From: Macrolepiota albuminosa
Taxonomy: Eukaryota; Basidiomycota; Agaricomycetes; Agaricales; Agaricaceae
NCBI GenBank assembly: GCA_027475525.1
Contig: JAMWFC010000049.1
Location: 6,122,947 to 6,186,946 of the forward strand
Direction of reading: 5' to 3'
Length of the DNA: 64,000 nt
Shown here: in pieces, positions 33,576 through 44,813 of the stretch
Layout of the letters: each line of letters starts with the position of its first letter
Numbering within the stretch: the first letter of the stretch is position 1
The notes under the pieces: generated by a model
The model's input: only the letters and a program-made list of their open reading frames with translations
Databases searched by the model: none
What the model was told of the DNA's origin: nothing
Translations under genes and position numbers: made by a program

Positions 33576-36500
33576 GCTGGGTCATTTTCCATAAACTGGA
33601 AGTCGCAGTCTTTCCCGTCGATGGTCCAGACAGCCCGACCCATGGTCTGGTGCTTTGGGCAACTGCCGATGAAGTGTCCGGGTTCCTCGCAGAGGAGGCA
33701 GGTGCCCTTCCGGCGTCGCTGTTCCTGAACATCTTCGGGGACATCGATCCAGGGGCGGTCGGAGTTCCTGACTCGGTTTGCACGAAGAGCTTCTTCTTTG
33801 TCGTCTTTGGGGTGTTCGTCGGCTGGGGCGTCGGGGTCGTCGGGGTCTCTGGGGAGGGGGTCGGGGATGTCGTTGATGTCAGCTGCATTGAGGGCGGCTG
33901 GTGGTCATGGTGCTGGGGCGCGGGGCGGTCCAGGGGGTCTCCGTCCTGAGGTCGGACGCGTGGTGGGGTCTTGCGGCACCTGGCTAGGGACTCCGGAGTG
34001 ATTAGCTTTCCAAGAGGGTCCTCCTGGAGGGGCCCAATGGCCCCGAGAGCCGGAGTATTCGTTGCGATCTTCCCAGTACCTCTGGTCGATCTGGGTCACC
34101 AGTGCCTTATAGCCGTTGTATGTTGCCTGCTTGGGTGCGAGGCGGAGGACGTCCTTGATTCGCTGAGGGAGCACTCGCTGGAGGGCAAACCGGAGGGCGT
34201 TGTAGTTCCAGCCTGTCTCATAGGCCTCCTTCTCGAATCGGACGATGAAGGTGGCAAAGCGCTCCTCAGATCTCATTTGGAGGTTGAAGAGGTTTTCCTC
34301 GGCCTCCGCAACAGTGTCGAAGATGCCGAAGCGGCCGGAGAATTCCTGCACGAAGGCCGCCCACTGGGACAGCACGGGGTTGTTGGGGTCGAACCGGAGG
34401 AGGGCCGTGTAGTGATCGAAGGCCAGCCCCTGCAGGTATGAGGCGGCGAATGCGACGCGGGATTCTTCGAGCTAAAACGTGACAGGTTTGGCTTGAAACA
34501 TGTTGAGGCACTGCATCAGGAAGGTTCGCCACTTCCAGGGGTCGCGTCCATGGAAGGGTTTGGGCTTCTGTATGTCGAGTTTACCTTCCCGGGCGAGGGC
34601 GTCCCGGGTATCGTCCTGCGGGTTTGGTGGGTGTGGGGGAGGAGCTGCGTGGTAGTAATAGTAGTAGTGGTTCCCTCCTCCCTGCTGAGAGGGAAAGGCT
34701 CCGGCGGCGGGGGGCCGCCGGTTCCGAGGGGATGAATGGCGGGAGGGGGTCGTCCAGGGGAGGGAGGGGGTGGTGGGGTCCCTGTCTGGGGTGCTGGGGG
34801 GGTTGACCGTAAGGGGGTTGAGGTGGTCCCGGGTCGGGGCCATACGGGGGTCGGGGGAGCCCAGGGTCGGAGAAGGCCTGAGGGGGTCCTGGCTCGAAGG
34901 GGGGCCGGGGCGGGGCTGGCTGTGGCCGGATGCCGCCCTGTGGGCCCAGGGGTCCGTCGTGGGTGTGGGGAGGGCGCGTGGTAGTAATAGTAGTAGTGGT
35001 TCCCTCCTCCCTGCTGAGGGGGGAAGGCTCCAGCGGCGGTGCCCCATCCTCCGGGGGGTCCTCCATCCGGCGGGCCTCCTCCGGGGGGCTGTCTGTGCCC
35101 TCCAGATGGGGGTCCGGGGGCCCACTGGGGGTTGGGGGGCTCCCGTGGGGGCGGCGGGAGGCCGCCAGTTCCGAGGGGGTGGACGGCAGGAGGGGGTTGT
35201 CCAGGAGAGGGAGGGGGTGGACGGCAGGAGGGGGTGGTGGGGGCAGATAGGGGTGGTGGGGTCCCTGTCTGGGGTGCTGGGGGGGTTGACCGTAAGGGGG
35301 TCGAGGTGGTCCCGGGTCGGGGCCATGGGGTGGTGGGGTCCCTGTCTGGGGTGCTGGGGGGGTTGACCGTAAGGGGGTCGAGGTGGTCCCGGGTCGGGGC
35401 CATACGGGGGTCGGGGGAGCCCAGGGTCGGAGAAGGCCTGAGGGGGTCCTGGCTCGAAGGGGGGCCGGGGCGGGGCTGGCTGTGGCCGGATGCCGCCCTG
35501 TGGGCCCAGGGGTCCGTCGTGGGCGTGGGGAGGGCGCGTGGTAGTAATAGTAGTAGTGGTTCCCTCCTCCCTGCTGAGGGGGGAAGGCTCCAGCGGCGGT
35601 GCCCCATCCTCCGGGGGGTCCTCCATCCGGCGGGCCTCCTCCGGAGGGCTGTCTGTGCCCTCCAGATGGGGGTCCAGGGGCCCACTGGGGGTTGGGGGGC
35701 TCCCGTGGGGGCGGCGGGGGGCCGCCAGTTCCGAGGGGGTGGACGGCGGGAGGGGGTTGTCCAGGAGAGGGAGGGGGTGGATGGCAGGAGGGGGTGGTGG
35801 GGGCAGATGGGGGTGGTGGGGTCCCTGTCTGGGGTGCTGGGGGGGTTGACCGTAAGGGGGTCGAGGTGGTCCCGGGTCGGGGCCATACGGGGGTCGGGGG
35901 AGCCCAGGGTCGGAGAAGGCCTGAGGGGGTCCTGGCTCAAAGGGGGGCCAGGGCAGGGCTGGCTGTGGCCGGGTGCCGCCCTGTGGGCCCAGGGGTCCAT
36001 TGCGGGCGTGGAGAGGGCACAGGTTCAGGTGGGGTGGACGTTTGCGGTTGAATTTGGGGGCAGTAGCTGGAGGGGGGTTCCAGGGGTTGTCGAGGGGAAG
36101 TCTCGGGTTTTGAGGTTTGTCGATGTACGAGAGGGTATCGTCTGAGGTGTCGTCGCCCTCAGGGCGGGGTTCAACTTCCGGGGGCAGGGGGTTGCCTTCG
36201 GCCGCCTGTGCCCACGTGTTGAAGGTGCCGGGCACTGAGTAGGCTCGGGGATGGGCGGAGAGTCCGACGGTGTGGGCGGCGGGTTGGTCGAAGAGGCCCC
36301 CAGACGGGTTTAGAGACCGTAGAGTGGCGGAGGCGGCGTTGAGTTCCTCCTGCCGTCGTTGGTCTTGTTGCGGGGGGTTCCCTTGGGTACCGGAGCGGGG
36401 TTCGTCCCTTTGGATGTGGAAAGAGCGGGCCAGGTCCAAGGGGTTCTCGAAGCGGCGGGGGTTGGGGCTGGTGTGGATTTCGTCTACCAGGCTCTGAAGT

Positions 36501-37186
36501 TCGTCCTGGAGCATCGGGTCCACTTGCAGCGTTCTTTTGGTGTTGTCGGGGAGGGTCCCTTTTAGGAATTGGTTGTGGAAGCGGAGGAGGCGGTTGGCCC
36601 ATTCTTCCGGCGTACCCCGGAGGTCGTGGTTGCTGAGGGTGACCAGGAGAGCGCGCGTGCGTCGGGCGAACTCTTCAGGGGAGGTGCGGAGTGCGCGCAG
36701 CACTTTGTCTCGCTGTCGGAGGTACTCCTCTGTTCGTCGTTCCAGGGGGGAGGTCGGAGGGCAGGCCGGCGGGACCGCCATGGGGCGTGGCCAATTCTGG
36801 GGCGGCTCTGGGGTTTCTGTATTCGAGGGGGGTGGTTGGGGTGGGGCGGCCTGCGGCCAGGGCGCAAATGGCCCTCTGCTGGCTGGAGGTAGAGTGGCTC
36901 CCCACGGGGTTTCGGGGAGTCCTCTGGGTACCATCCTGTAGGTGCCAGAGTTGACGGGAGGGTTGGCGTACATCCGCCAGTCCGGAGGATGCAGAAGCTG
37001 GCTGGCCGAGGGGCCGTAGGCTCCATTCGGGTCGGGGGCCCAGAATCGGGGTGCGGGGTAAATTTCATGGATTGGGGTTGGGTATACGGGTTGGGGGGTA
37101 CTGTGGTTGTATTGTTTGGGTAGTGGGCGACCGTAGGCATCGGTTTGGTAGCCCACGGGATAGTAGACGGGGGTGTACGTAGACAT
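33569..37186 (-). pseudogene. Nested element gag, Pro-rich with expanded repeats, CCHC knuckle
   Basis: Start MSTYTPVYYPVGYQ at 37186; end TAG 33569-33571. About 1205 codons, long for a fungal gypsy gag because a Pro/Gly-rich middle part is expanded by tandem duplication (34640-35990). Gag core: FHGRDPWKWRTFLMQCLNMF (34560-34500), LLRFDPNNPVLSQWAAFV (34390), RFATFIVRFEKEAYETGW. CCHC knuckle: CLLCEEPGHFIGSC near 33690. Stops in frame: TAG 34472 (where FQLEESR is expected, CAG to TAG) and TGA 33905. Pol starts in the -1 frame at the gag end (GATTTAGAAATGG), but no classic slippery heptamer is seen. A leader of about 30 bp separates it from the LTR. Confidence 0.85.
34640..35990 (-). repeat. Large in-frame tandem duplications in gag
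   Basis: Landmarks recur. A GTAGTAATAGTAGTAGTGG block lies near 34650, 34978 and 35539 (spacings about 328 and 561). GGGGTCCCTGTCTGGGG lies near 34773, 35265, 35336 and 35818. The 561-bp spacing is a multiple of three. The peptide units repeat GPLGPQGG, PPFEPGPPQAFSDPG and QPPQHPRQGPHHP. Confidence 0.88.
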
Positions 37187-37218
37187 CAGGAACGGGGTAA
37201 GAGGGAGTCTTGATATTA

Positions 37219-37924
37219 TGTCAGGTTCCGCTGATGACGGGGGCCTCCGGAGGCAAGCGGGTCCTTACTAGGCGGACTCCAAGTCTACGGAGAGTCTCCG
37301 GGTGAGTTCCAGGGCGCGGGGTGACTACGGAGCGCCAGAGTTCGTAGGAGGAGATAGAGTAGGATCCTGGGCTAAGTCCGGAATACGGGGCGGAAGTGGG
37401 TGGAGCCTCGTTAGGGCAGAGGGGTGATCGGGGAAAGGAACTGAGACTGGGAGACTAAGTTAGAATTGAAGTGAGACTTTTAGAAGACTGGGAGACTTGA
37501 GAGAGTAAGACAGATAGATTGAGACAGGTATGAAATAGACAAGAGAGTATAGAGACGAGTTATAGCAATATCAAGACTACCGTAACGGTTTACTGGCTAC
37601 CAGCTATATACCTTCGGCGGCTAAGGTCCGGGGTGCCTGGGTAAGTTCCAGGGCTAGGCTTCGCGTGTCCAGTCCTGTGTGCCGTATTGTCCCGGTTGAG
37701 TGCTGTGCGGCATATTGTCTGGGTGCGGGTGTGGCGCCAGGGGATTGGTCGGGTTCCGTCGGGCCCCGTTGGTTGGTACCGGGCGATCGACAGGGCCCGG
37801 GGTACAGGGCGCGGGTGCCGGGGTGGGTCCCCTGACTGGGTGGGCGCGAGGGCCCCGGGCGAGGGGGCGCGTCGGGGTTTGCATGGTGTGCTGGGGTGGC
37901 GGGCTGGGGTGACGGGTCGTGACA
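37219..37924 (-). repeat. 5' LTR of the nested element (706 bp)
   Basis: Same termini as 25399-26136. It is followed on the plus strand by the target duplication GTATT, and gag starts 33 bp away on the other side. Confidence 0.92.
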
Positions 37925-37929
37925 GTATT

Positions 37930-40404
37930 CACTCTGACCAGGACAAAATCGATCGCATACGCGAATGGCATGTGCCTCGTAACTATAATGATGTGCAAAG
38001 ATTTGTGGGACTAGTGAACTATATCAGCAATTGTCTGCCTGATATAACAGCATATACTGGACCGTTGATGTCTATTACTCAGAATGGTGCTCCATTTATA
38101 TGGAGACCTATACATCAACAATGTTTTGAGATGATCAAGAGGATCTGCTCAAAGACACCAGTCATTCGTCCCATAGATCCCTGACGTGATGAGCCGATTT
38201 GGCTCATCTGTGATGCCTCAAAGACCGGAGTAGGTGCAATGTACGGCCAGGGAAGCTCATGGCAAAATTGTCGGCCTGCAGGGTTCATGTCAAGGAAGTT
38301 CACCTCGGCCCAACAGAATTATGCAGTCTATGAGCTTGAAATGCTGGCGATACTTGAGGCGCTACTTAAGTAGGAAGATAAATTGATGGGATATAAGATC
38401 CACATCATTACAGACCATAAAGCACTTGAGTTCTTCAAGACTCAAGCAACGTTGTCCCCCCGGCAACGCCGGTGGATTGACTATATGTCTTGCTACAACT
38501 TTGACATCACATATGTCAAAGGCGAACTGAACAAGGTGGCGGACTGTCTCTCGAGGTACTTCGAGAGCGATAGAGCAGGCGAACACCATGATACGCATGA
38601 GTATGTCGATGCGGACATTCGTATTGATCCTCATGGCGATGATCTTCCGTATCATCGCTACAGAGAGGTGAAGGAGCATGTGGTCGAGCTTCAGGCTATG
38701 CAAGCTACTGAACTGCGATGCAGTTGACGACTGCAAGAGCGGCAAGAGGGCCACGACATAGAGGCTGAGCAACTGGAGCAGGCTCAGCAAAAGGAGGCGA
38801 CAAGGCCACACCAAAGTGAGACTGGAAGCAGTCGTGGACCGGATAGCCACGACATGACGCTCGCTGACGCGTTATTGCCTACAGGAGAGTATCGTAACCC
38901 TCCTGTCCCTCAAACCAATGAGTACCTCCAGAAGGTGATGAGGGGCTATAGACGCGATGTGTTCTACACAGAAATCCGGCAGAACGCAAACGCCCATCCA
39001 CGCTTCAGCGTGGATGAGAAAGGACTAGTCCGGATAACAAATGTTCGAGGACACGACGTGGTGTGCTTACCACGCGACCGAGCACTGCTCACTAAGGTTG
39101 TCACTCAAGCTCATGAGGTTGTTGGTCACTTTGGAACCAACAAAACACTAGAATACCTGAGGCAATGGTACTGGTGGCCTCAGATGCAGAAAGAAGTGAT
39201 GCAGTTCTGCCAGACCTGCAAGGCCTGCCAGCGGTCGAAGACCAGCAATAGGAAGCCAGCAGGGAAGTTGCATTCCCTGCCCATCCCGACGAAGCCGTGG
39301 GACTCCATTGGAATGGACTTTGTTGGTCCATTCCCCGAGTCCAAAGGGTATAACTACCTTTGGGTGGTCATTTGCCGAATGACGAGTATGGTACATTTGA
39401 TACCAGTGCATACAACCATTACGGCGTCCGCGTTATCCTGGATCTACTTGAAGGAGATTGTAAGGCTACATGGCCTTCCAAGTTCGATCGTGAGTGATCA
39501 AGACACCAAGTTTACATCTCACTGGTGGCGAGAACTTCACAAGCTCCTGGGAGCTAAACTACTCATGTCTACCTCGTTTCATCTGCAGACGGATGGACAG
39601 ACAGAGCAAGCGAATAGAAGTATTGCCCAGATCTTTCATACGGTGGTCCGACCGGACCAACGCGACTGGGTGGATAGAATACCGCTAACTGAGTTTGCAA
39701 TCAACGCGAGCGTGTCTGAGACCACGAAATATGCACCGTTTGAGCTCAATGGAGGGTACATGCCCTCCATGCTGTGCGAACTAAAGGCAGACAGAGCCGT
39801 TCACAAAGGGGTAAAGGACTTTGCACAGCAAGCATTGGCGAATCTAGCCAATGCACACGATGCTATCATTGCTGCGCATGTTGTACAGGCACGACATGCA
39901 AATGATAGGCGAAGTGAGGAACCAGAACTAACGCCTGGGACGTTAGTGTACCTGTCGATGGAGAACTTGAATCTTCCGAAAGGAAGAGCGAGAAAGCTGT
40001 GTCCAAAATTCATTGGACCATACAGAGTCTTGGTCGTGGAACCAAGCACGTCGAACTATGTCCTGGAGCTGCCTGCAGCTCTGCAAGCACGTCGGATTGT
40101 GCCTAAGTTCCACGTATCGTTATTTAGGCGGTATAACACAAATGATGATGCTATGTTCCCTAATCGGGTGACTCCCGAGCCATATGATTTCGGTGCCAGT
40201 GACGAACAAGAATGGTTTGTCGAGGACATCCTGGGCCATCGGTGGCAGGAAGGAACGCACCTCGAATTCAAGGTGCGGTGGAGTGCAGGTGATACGACAT
40301 GGGAGTCGTACCACACATGTGCCAAGTTGGCAGCATTGGATCGGTACTTAGAACTGCAGGGCGTGAAGCGCCCAAATCAGCTTGCTAAGCGCTCACGTGC
40401 TTAG
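37930..40404 (+). pseudogene. Outer element gag-pol, part 2 (RT end, RNase H, integrase, chromodomain)
   Basis: It resumes the same codon phase after the nested element: HSDQDKIDRIREW, then QRFVGLVNYISN. RNase H: ICDASKTGVGAMYG (38210) and ITDHKALEFFK (38405). Integrase zinc site: HEVVGHFGTNKTLEYLRQ...CQTCKAC (39110-39230). Integrase core: GMDFVGPF (39310), VSDQDTKF (39490), DGQTEQANRS (39590). C-terminal chromodomain-like part: FVEDILGHRWQEG...VRWSAGDTTWESY (40215-40310). Stops in frame: TGA 38182, TAG 38371 (where LLKWEDKL is expected, so TGG to TAG) and TGA 38725. The frame ends at TAG 40402-40404. Chromodomain integrases steer insertion to heterochromatin in related elements. Confidence 0.9.
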
Positions 40405-40635
40405 ATTGATGGCAGTGATAAGATGAAGGCCGGATCAGTCGGATCTCGGATCGACCGAGTATCTGATCCTGATCGGATCACAAGTTGTTCAGATAGATAA
40501 GATGGAAGTTGATCTATCTGATGAGATAACGCGGATCGTGATGCGGAGGAGAGGGTCGGATCAGGTTATGTAACCTGATGATGGGGAATTTAATGTGTTT
40601 TTTCCCACCGACACATCGATGTTTTTTGTGATACC

Positions 40636-43493
40636 ATGTCATACCCTTACCAGCGTACGACCAGTGAGCAGCAGCCTCAGAACCCACAGGGTTCTGGAGG
40701 AGGGGGGGATCGCCCCCAGCAAAACATTCAGCAGCCTGTAACGACGCCGACTGTGGCGTCGTACCCAGTGGTGTCTCAGTTTGGGCAGAACCCAGCCCAA
40801 TTTGGACAACCTCCGCAGTTTTACCCGCCGTTCTTCCAGATGCCGTATTTCCCAGGACCAGCTGGTCCTGGACAGCAGATGGGGGGACAGGTTATGTGGG
40901 GAATGCCAATGCCGATGCAGCAGACGCAGACCCAGAGTGCAAGTACACTCCTTTCGGATGAGAAAGCACTAACTGCGCCACAGGTAGCACCCATGGACGT
41001 GGACAATGACGTGGGGCGTCAACAGCAAGTAAAGAGCAAGGTGGTGCAACCTCGACGACAGCGAGAAAGGACGCCGCCCCCACAAGAGACGTATAGAAGA
41101 GACCGGAGGCGATCGCCTCCGAGGAGTACCGGGGCACGAGGAGGCAGGCCTCGGGAAATGGTTGGGCGCAGACGGGATGAGACGGCAGCAAGGATGCAAA
41201 ATCGAGGTCAAACCTGACCTCAAACACCGCCTCGACGAGCTTCTCCATCACCCCATCATGCACCATCTCCGCGGCGCTTATCGTACGTGGAGAAAGAAAA
41301 AGGAAGAGAGATCGGAACGCCATCGGAGGTGTTGGACCCCCAGGCAGAGGCAGTCTGGAGACGCCTCATATCTGCCAGCCAGTGAGTGCCACCGGAGTCT
41401 GCGTTTTTAGCGGATCTGGTGGCTCAGGTGGTGATTATGGGTCTGCTGGATGAGATCGTTATGCTGCAGCAGCGTAACAACAATACTATCAAAACTTTCA
41501 CGAACGCTATGAAGAAGCGTCCGTCGTCATCGGAGGAGCTACCTGAGGCAAAACGCCTCAGAGCGCGTGATGCAGGACCGGAAGTTGGGGTGCGGGAATC
41601 TGGAGAACTCACTCCGAGCCTGGCCGAGTTACATGACGAGCTGGTGGAGGTTGACAATAGTTTACGAGGACTGTCCTCGTCAACACATGCGCCTTCCCAG
41701 CAGTCAGGGGCAAAGCGGCAGGATGAGGTGGTCCTGTCGGAAGTGGAGTTCGGAGCGGATGTCCCGCGAGGAGCAGACAGAGTTGTGATGCGGTTCGGAG
41801 CAGTGGTGCAGTTTGAGGCACCACTGAGGGCATATGCGTCCGCGGTCCCCATAAAGGACACAAGGACGGACGCCGAGGTCAAAGGGCGACTCCTAACATT
41901 GGCTGCGCTCAGTCTGAATGAACCAAGCAACGGGAGTGACTATGGGGAGTCATCGGATGAGACCCCCTCGGAAGGAGAAACCCCCGCTAAACGCCGAGTG
42001 CGTTTAGACAAGAAACACAAAAAAGAGGCTCGTAGGAAGCACGAGGCCGCCCGGCAGGCAAAGGTCGATAAGGACCGGGAGGAGCAGGCCACAGGCCGTA
42101 TTCCTGATGGCCTCGGGGTGTTTGTCAGCGGAACGTCGGTGGAGCGGTCCAACTGGTTCTACGGCGGGGCACTTGACCGCCATTTTTATTACTTCCGGCT
42201 TACCAATACGGTATTTGTGAGCGATGAAGCCGTGGCCGCGAAGACGCACAAGGAAGAAAGGGGAGAGAGGTATTACCATACCTCGAAGGAGTTGAATCGA
42301 GTGGTACCGAGGGGATTCCCAATGAATCCCCAGCAGTTGCAAAAGCTTTATGAGCTTTCGCAGAACAAGTTCACCTCAGTGTCTTTACGCACTGAGGCTT
42401 ACTATCTGTTGCGCGAGTTTCAACGCATCAGTATTAATTATTATACATCGGTGAGGGATAGGACAATGGCTCTGGTGTGTTCACCAGAGTACGAGCACAT
42501 TTTGCCCCCTCTAGATTTATCATCCCATCACATGAACATCGCGGTCATGCCAACCCCAGACGGGTACCTGCAATGGAAGGACCGAGCCGGCAGACCGTTC
42601 TTTACTCTCTCCGGGTTTGACTCCGAAGGTGTACGTTTCACCTTCGATCTGGACAAGCTGGCGCAGAACGTTCTCTACTTCTGTCGACCAGGGATGATGA
42701 ATTCGGTATACGGCATTGCAGTGGATCGGGCTTACCGCATTCACTGGCGTACTCTGCTGGGCCATGCCCTGACGCGTGGACTGTCCCCTTTGGGAAGAGC
42801 TCGGGGACGCTTTGCAAGGCTGTTAGCCTTGATTCTCGCGCGTCCTGGGCTGTATCATGAGGCGGTCGCGGATTACGATGCTGCCAACCCCAGCAACCCA
42901 TTCGTACCCATGAGCTGGACTGACGTCCAGTTCCGACCCCCGTACTTCGACGTGGCTAATGCTGTCAACATCACCGATGCTGACGTGCTACGGGCTATGA
43001 TAGCCAACCGCGTACCTATCAAGTGGGTGGACCACGCCTATACCTTCGGCGTGGTCTACCTCGAAAACCAATTCCTTGCGGCCACAGCCTCCATTGACCA
43101 GTTCTGTGAGGTCGACGATGAATGTCATCGTCGACTGGACCTCTATGGAGAGCCCACAGCCATCACACGGTGGGACAATTGGCAATTGCCCACGGACGAT
43201 GATATGATTCGTCTCCACGCACTGCTCGCCCGCAAGTCCGATCAAGGTCATGAGTACCTTGAAAGTAGACTATATTATCCGGTGGGGATGAACCCCAACC
43301 GTCGAGACTTATGGCAACGCCGCTCTCGACACGGGCCCTATCCCCCCTCTCCGTCACACCCCTCCACGTCAGTTCAGGCTCCTACAGCCTCAACATTGTC
43401 GGGTCCCGTCGCCTCATCATCCTCGGTTAACATCGACACTGAGATGAGGATTGATACGGCTCGCGAGTTGTTGCATCCGCCGTCTGCGTAAAT
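40636..43493 (+). pseudogene. Sense 3' ORF of the outer element (about 950 codons, unknown)
   Basis: A single frame from MSYPYQRTTSEQQ to a TAA after LLHPPSA, broken only by TGA at 41215 and 41383. Residues 1-120 are Gln/Pro/Gly-rich; 130-190 are Arg-rich with RS-like stretches (RRQRERTPPP, RRDRRRSPPR). A charged middle (KRRVRLDKKHKKEARRKHEAARQAK) precedes a globular C-terminal half: SNWFYGGALDRHFYYFRL, RYYHTSKELNRVVPRGFP, LREFQRISINYY. No signal peptide, membrane segment, protease, polymerase or zinc motif is seen, so it is not envelope-like. It lies 230 bp after pol and before the purine tract, in the position of an env or accessory gene. A nucleic-acid-binding role is suggested only by the basic region. 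I do not recognise the family. Confidence 0.7.
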
Positions 43494-43672
43494 GTCGTAG
43501 GCGACTCATCTCCTTTTCAATTCATACTGTCGGTTAATGTCGGCGTTGTATTTTTTGACAGATGACTTGGACATTTTTGAGCCGTGGAGGACCAGCGCTC
43601 CTCCACATTGACTTAATTAGTGACCCGGACAAAAACGTGTCCCTCCTTACATTGAGACTGGTTACCAGTCTC

Positions 43673-43683
43673 AAAGGGGGGCA
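43673..43683 (+). promoter_or_regulatory. Polypurine tract of the outer element
   Basis: AAAGGGGGGCA directly before the 3' LTR, the expected primer for plus-strand DNA synthesis. The region 43494-43672 before it has no ORF. Confidence 0.7.
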
Positions 43684-43874
43684 TGTAACAGATTATACTT
43701 AGTTAATTAATTAATATACACTTATAGTACTTAATTATTATTACTCTACATACATGCTGGCTGCCTTACATAAGGCAGCCAATTTTACTGTCATACTCGT
43801 AGTACTAGAATCGAATACCGATCTGGTTCTGTTGGTGTGACCGTAAGGCTAACCTTATACTTGACATTGTTTCA
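43684..43874 (+). repeat. 3' LTR of the outer element
   Basis: 191 bp, TGTAACAG to GTTTCA, identical to the 5' core. It is preceded by the purine tract and followed by the target duplication GTTAA. Confidence 0.92.
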
Positions 43875-44575
43875 GTTAACAAGAATTAGATTGTTTATTT
43901 TGCTTTCGACTTTGCACATAATACACACTCGATTATACATTATATGTTACAGGATGGGGTGGGTGGGACTGACAGCTGGGGGCCGCATGCTCCAACCTTC
44001 CACAAGGTTTTGCAGGGCAAAATTCAACAAAATTAGCCGCGATTCGGGTGGGTGGAAGGAACAACAATGTTTTCCAGCTACAGCCCTGATCTCCTGAATC
44101 GCTTCCCTTCGTGGAGGCCATTTTGGCGCTAAATGAAAAAACTTCTTTTGGTGTTGAGTGCTCCTGATAATGTTGTTGTTTCATTGTTCCCCGATATTTT
44201 CCTCTGGATGGGCAGGTGGGGAAAAATATTTTTGCTTTTCCGGTAGGTAGACCCTATGCTAATACACGACGAAAATGCTGAGGGTGGGAGTCACTGGGAA
44301 AAAGGAGTCCCTGTGACATCACAGCCATCCTCACTCAAAGACCACACTCTTTCCGTCGATTGAGTCTCACAACTGACAGGGCAAACATCTTTGACTTTGT
44401 TGCATGAGTTAACAAGAATTAGATTATTTATTTTGCTTTCGACTTTGCATGTAATACACACTTGATTATACATTATATGTTACAGGATGGGGTGGGTGAG
44501 ATCAACAGCTGGGGGCCATGTGCTCCGACCTTCTGGGAGGTTCTGCAGAGCAAATTTCAACAAAATTAGCCATGA
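43875..44575 (+). repeat. Two direct repeats of about 165 bp, 533 bp apart
   Basis: Unit 1 (43875-44046) and unit 2 (44408-44575) share GTTAACAAGAATTAGATT, CGACTTTGCA, ACAGGATGGGGTGGGTG, CAGCTGGGGGCC and CAACAAAATTAGCC. Unit 2 also has the 25 bases before GTTAA (44388-44412) that in unit 1 were moved to 20278-20302 by the outer element. The 360 bp between the units have no gene. Confidence 0.88.
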
Positions 44576-44813
44576 TTCCCCTCAATTCCTAGGAGCATGC
44601 GACACATTGTGCTAGATACAAATGCCCTGGTGCTCTGCCTGGAGCCCACAACACATTGCATTGGGTAGGATCAAATGCGATACCTCCTTCCTAGCATGGC
44701 TCTTTCAGGATCACTAATAATGCATGCTCACCTGTGATTTTTTTCCCCATCTATTTTCTGAAGGCTAGCATCAATTTCAAGAAGGACTCCTGTAAGGAAG
44801 GTATCGCTTGTAA

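Larger units (their letters stand above)
25399..37924 (-). mobile_element. Nested chromovirus with antisense gene and tandem protease
   Basis: Flanked by GTATT (25394-25398 and 37925-37929). LTRs lie at 25399-26136 and 37219-37924. Gag starts at 37186 and pol runs to 29373 on the minus strand, so the 5' LTR is the right-hand one. A purine tract lies at 26137-26150. Between pol and the 3' LTR, on the plus strand, sits an intron-containing gene (27294-29130). GC content is far above that of the outer element. The element belongs to the same LTR family as 60949-61699 and 61762-62471. Confidence 0.93.
20303..43874 (+). mobile_element. Outer Ty3/gypsy chromovirus with extra 3' ORF, interrupted by a second element
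   Basis: Seen: flanked by GTTAA (20298-20302 and 43875-43879), with LTRs at 20303-20511 and 43684-43874. In order it carries gag-pol (20662-25398 continuing at 37930-40404), a second sense ORF (40636-43493) and a purine tract AAAGGGGGGCA (ending at 43683). A second chromovirus occupies 25399-37924; removing it and one copy of GTATT restores an 11-kb element and an unbroken reading frame. The 191-bp LTR cores look identical. The insertion site is known from an empty relative at 44388-44430. Confidence 0.92.

Noticed and set aside
35039..36145. 368-codon Gly-rich plus-strand frame over gag
   Set aside because: It is the reverse of the Pro-rich gag repeats; its composition follows from the repeat and it has no motif.
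20662..40404. TGA recoding (for example selenocysteine or programmed readthrough) in gag-pol
   Set aside because: No SECIS-like context was identified, positions coincide with expected Arg where checkable, and one stop is TAG at an expected Trp. CpG decay is simpler, though not proven.
40636..43493. Envelope gene making the outer element a retrovirus-like errantivirus
   Set aside because: No signal peptide, transmembrane segment, furin-like site or fusion peptide can be seen.
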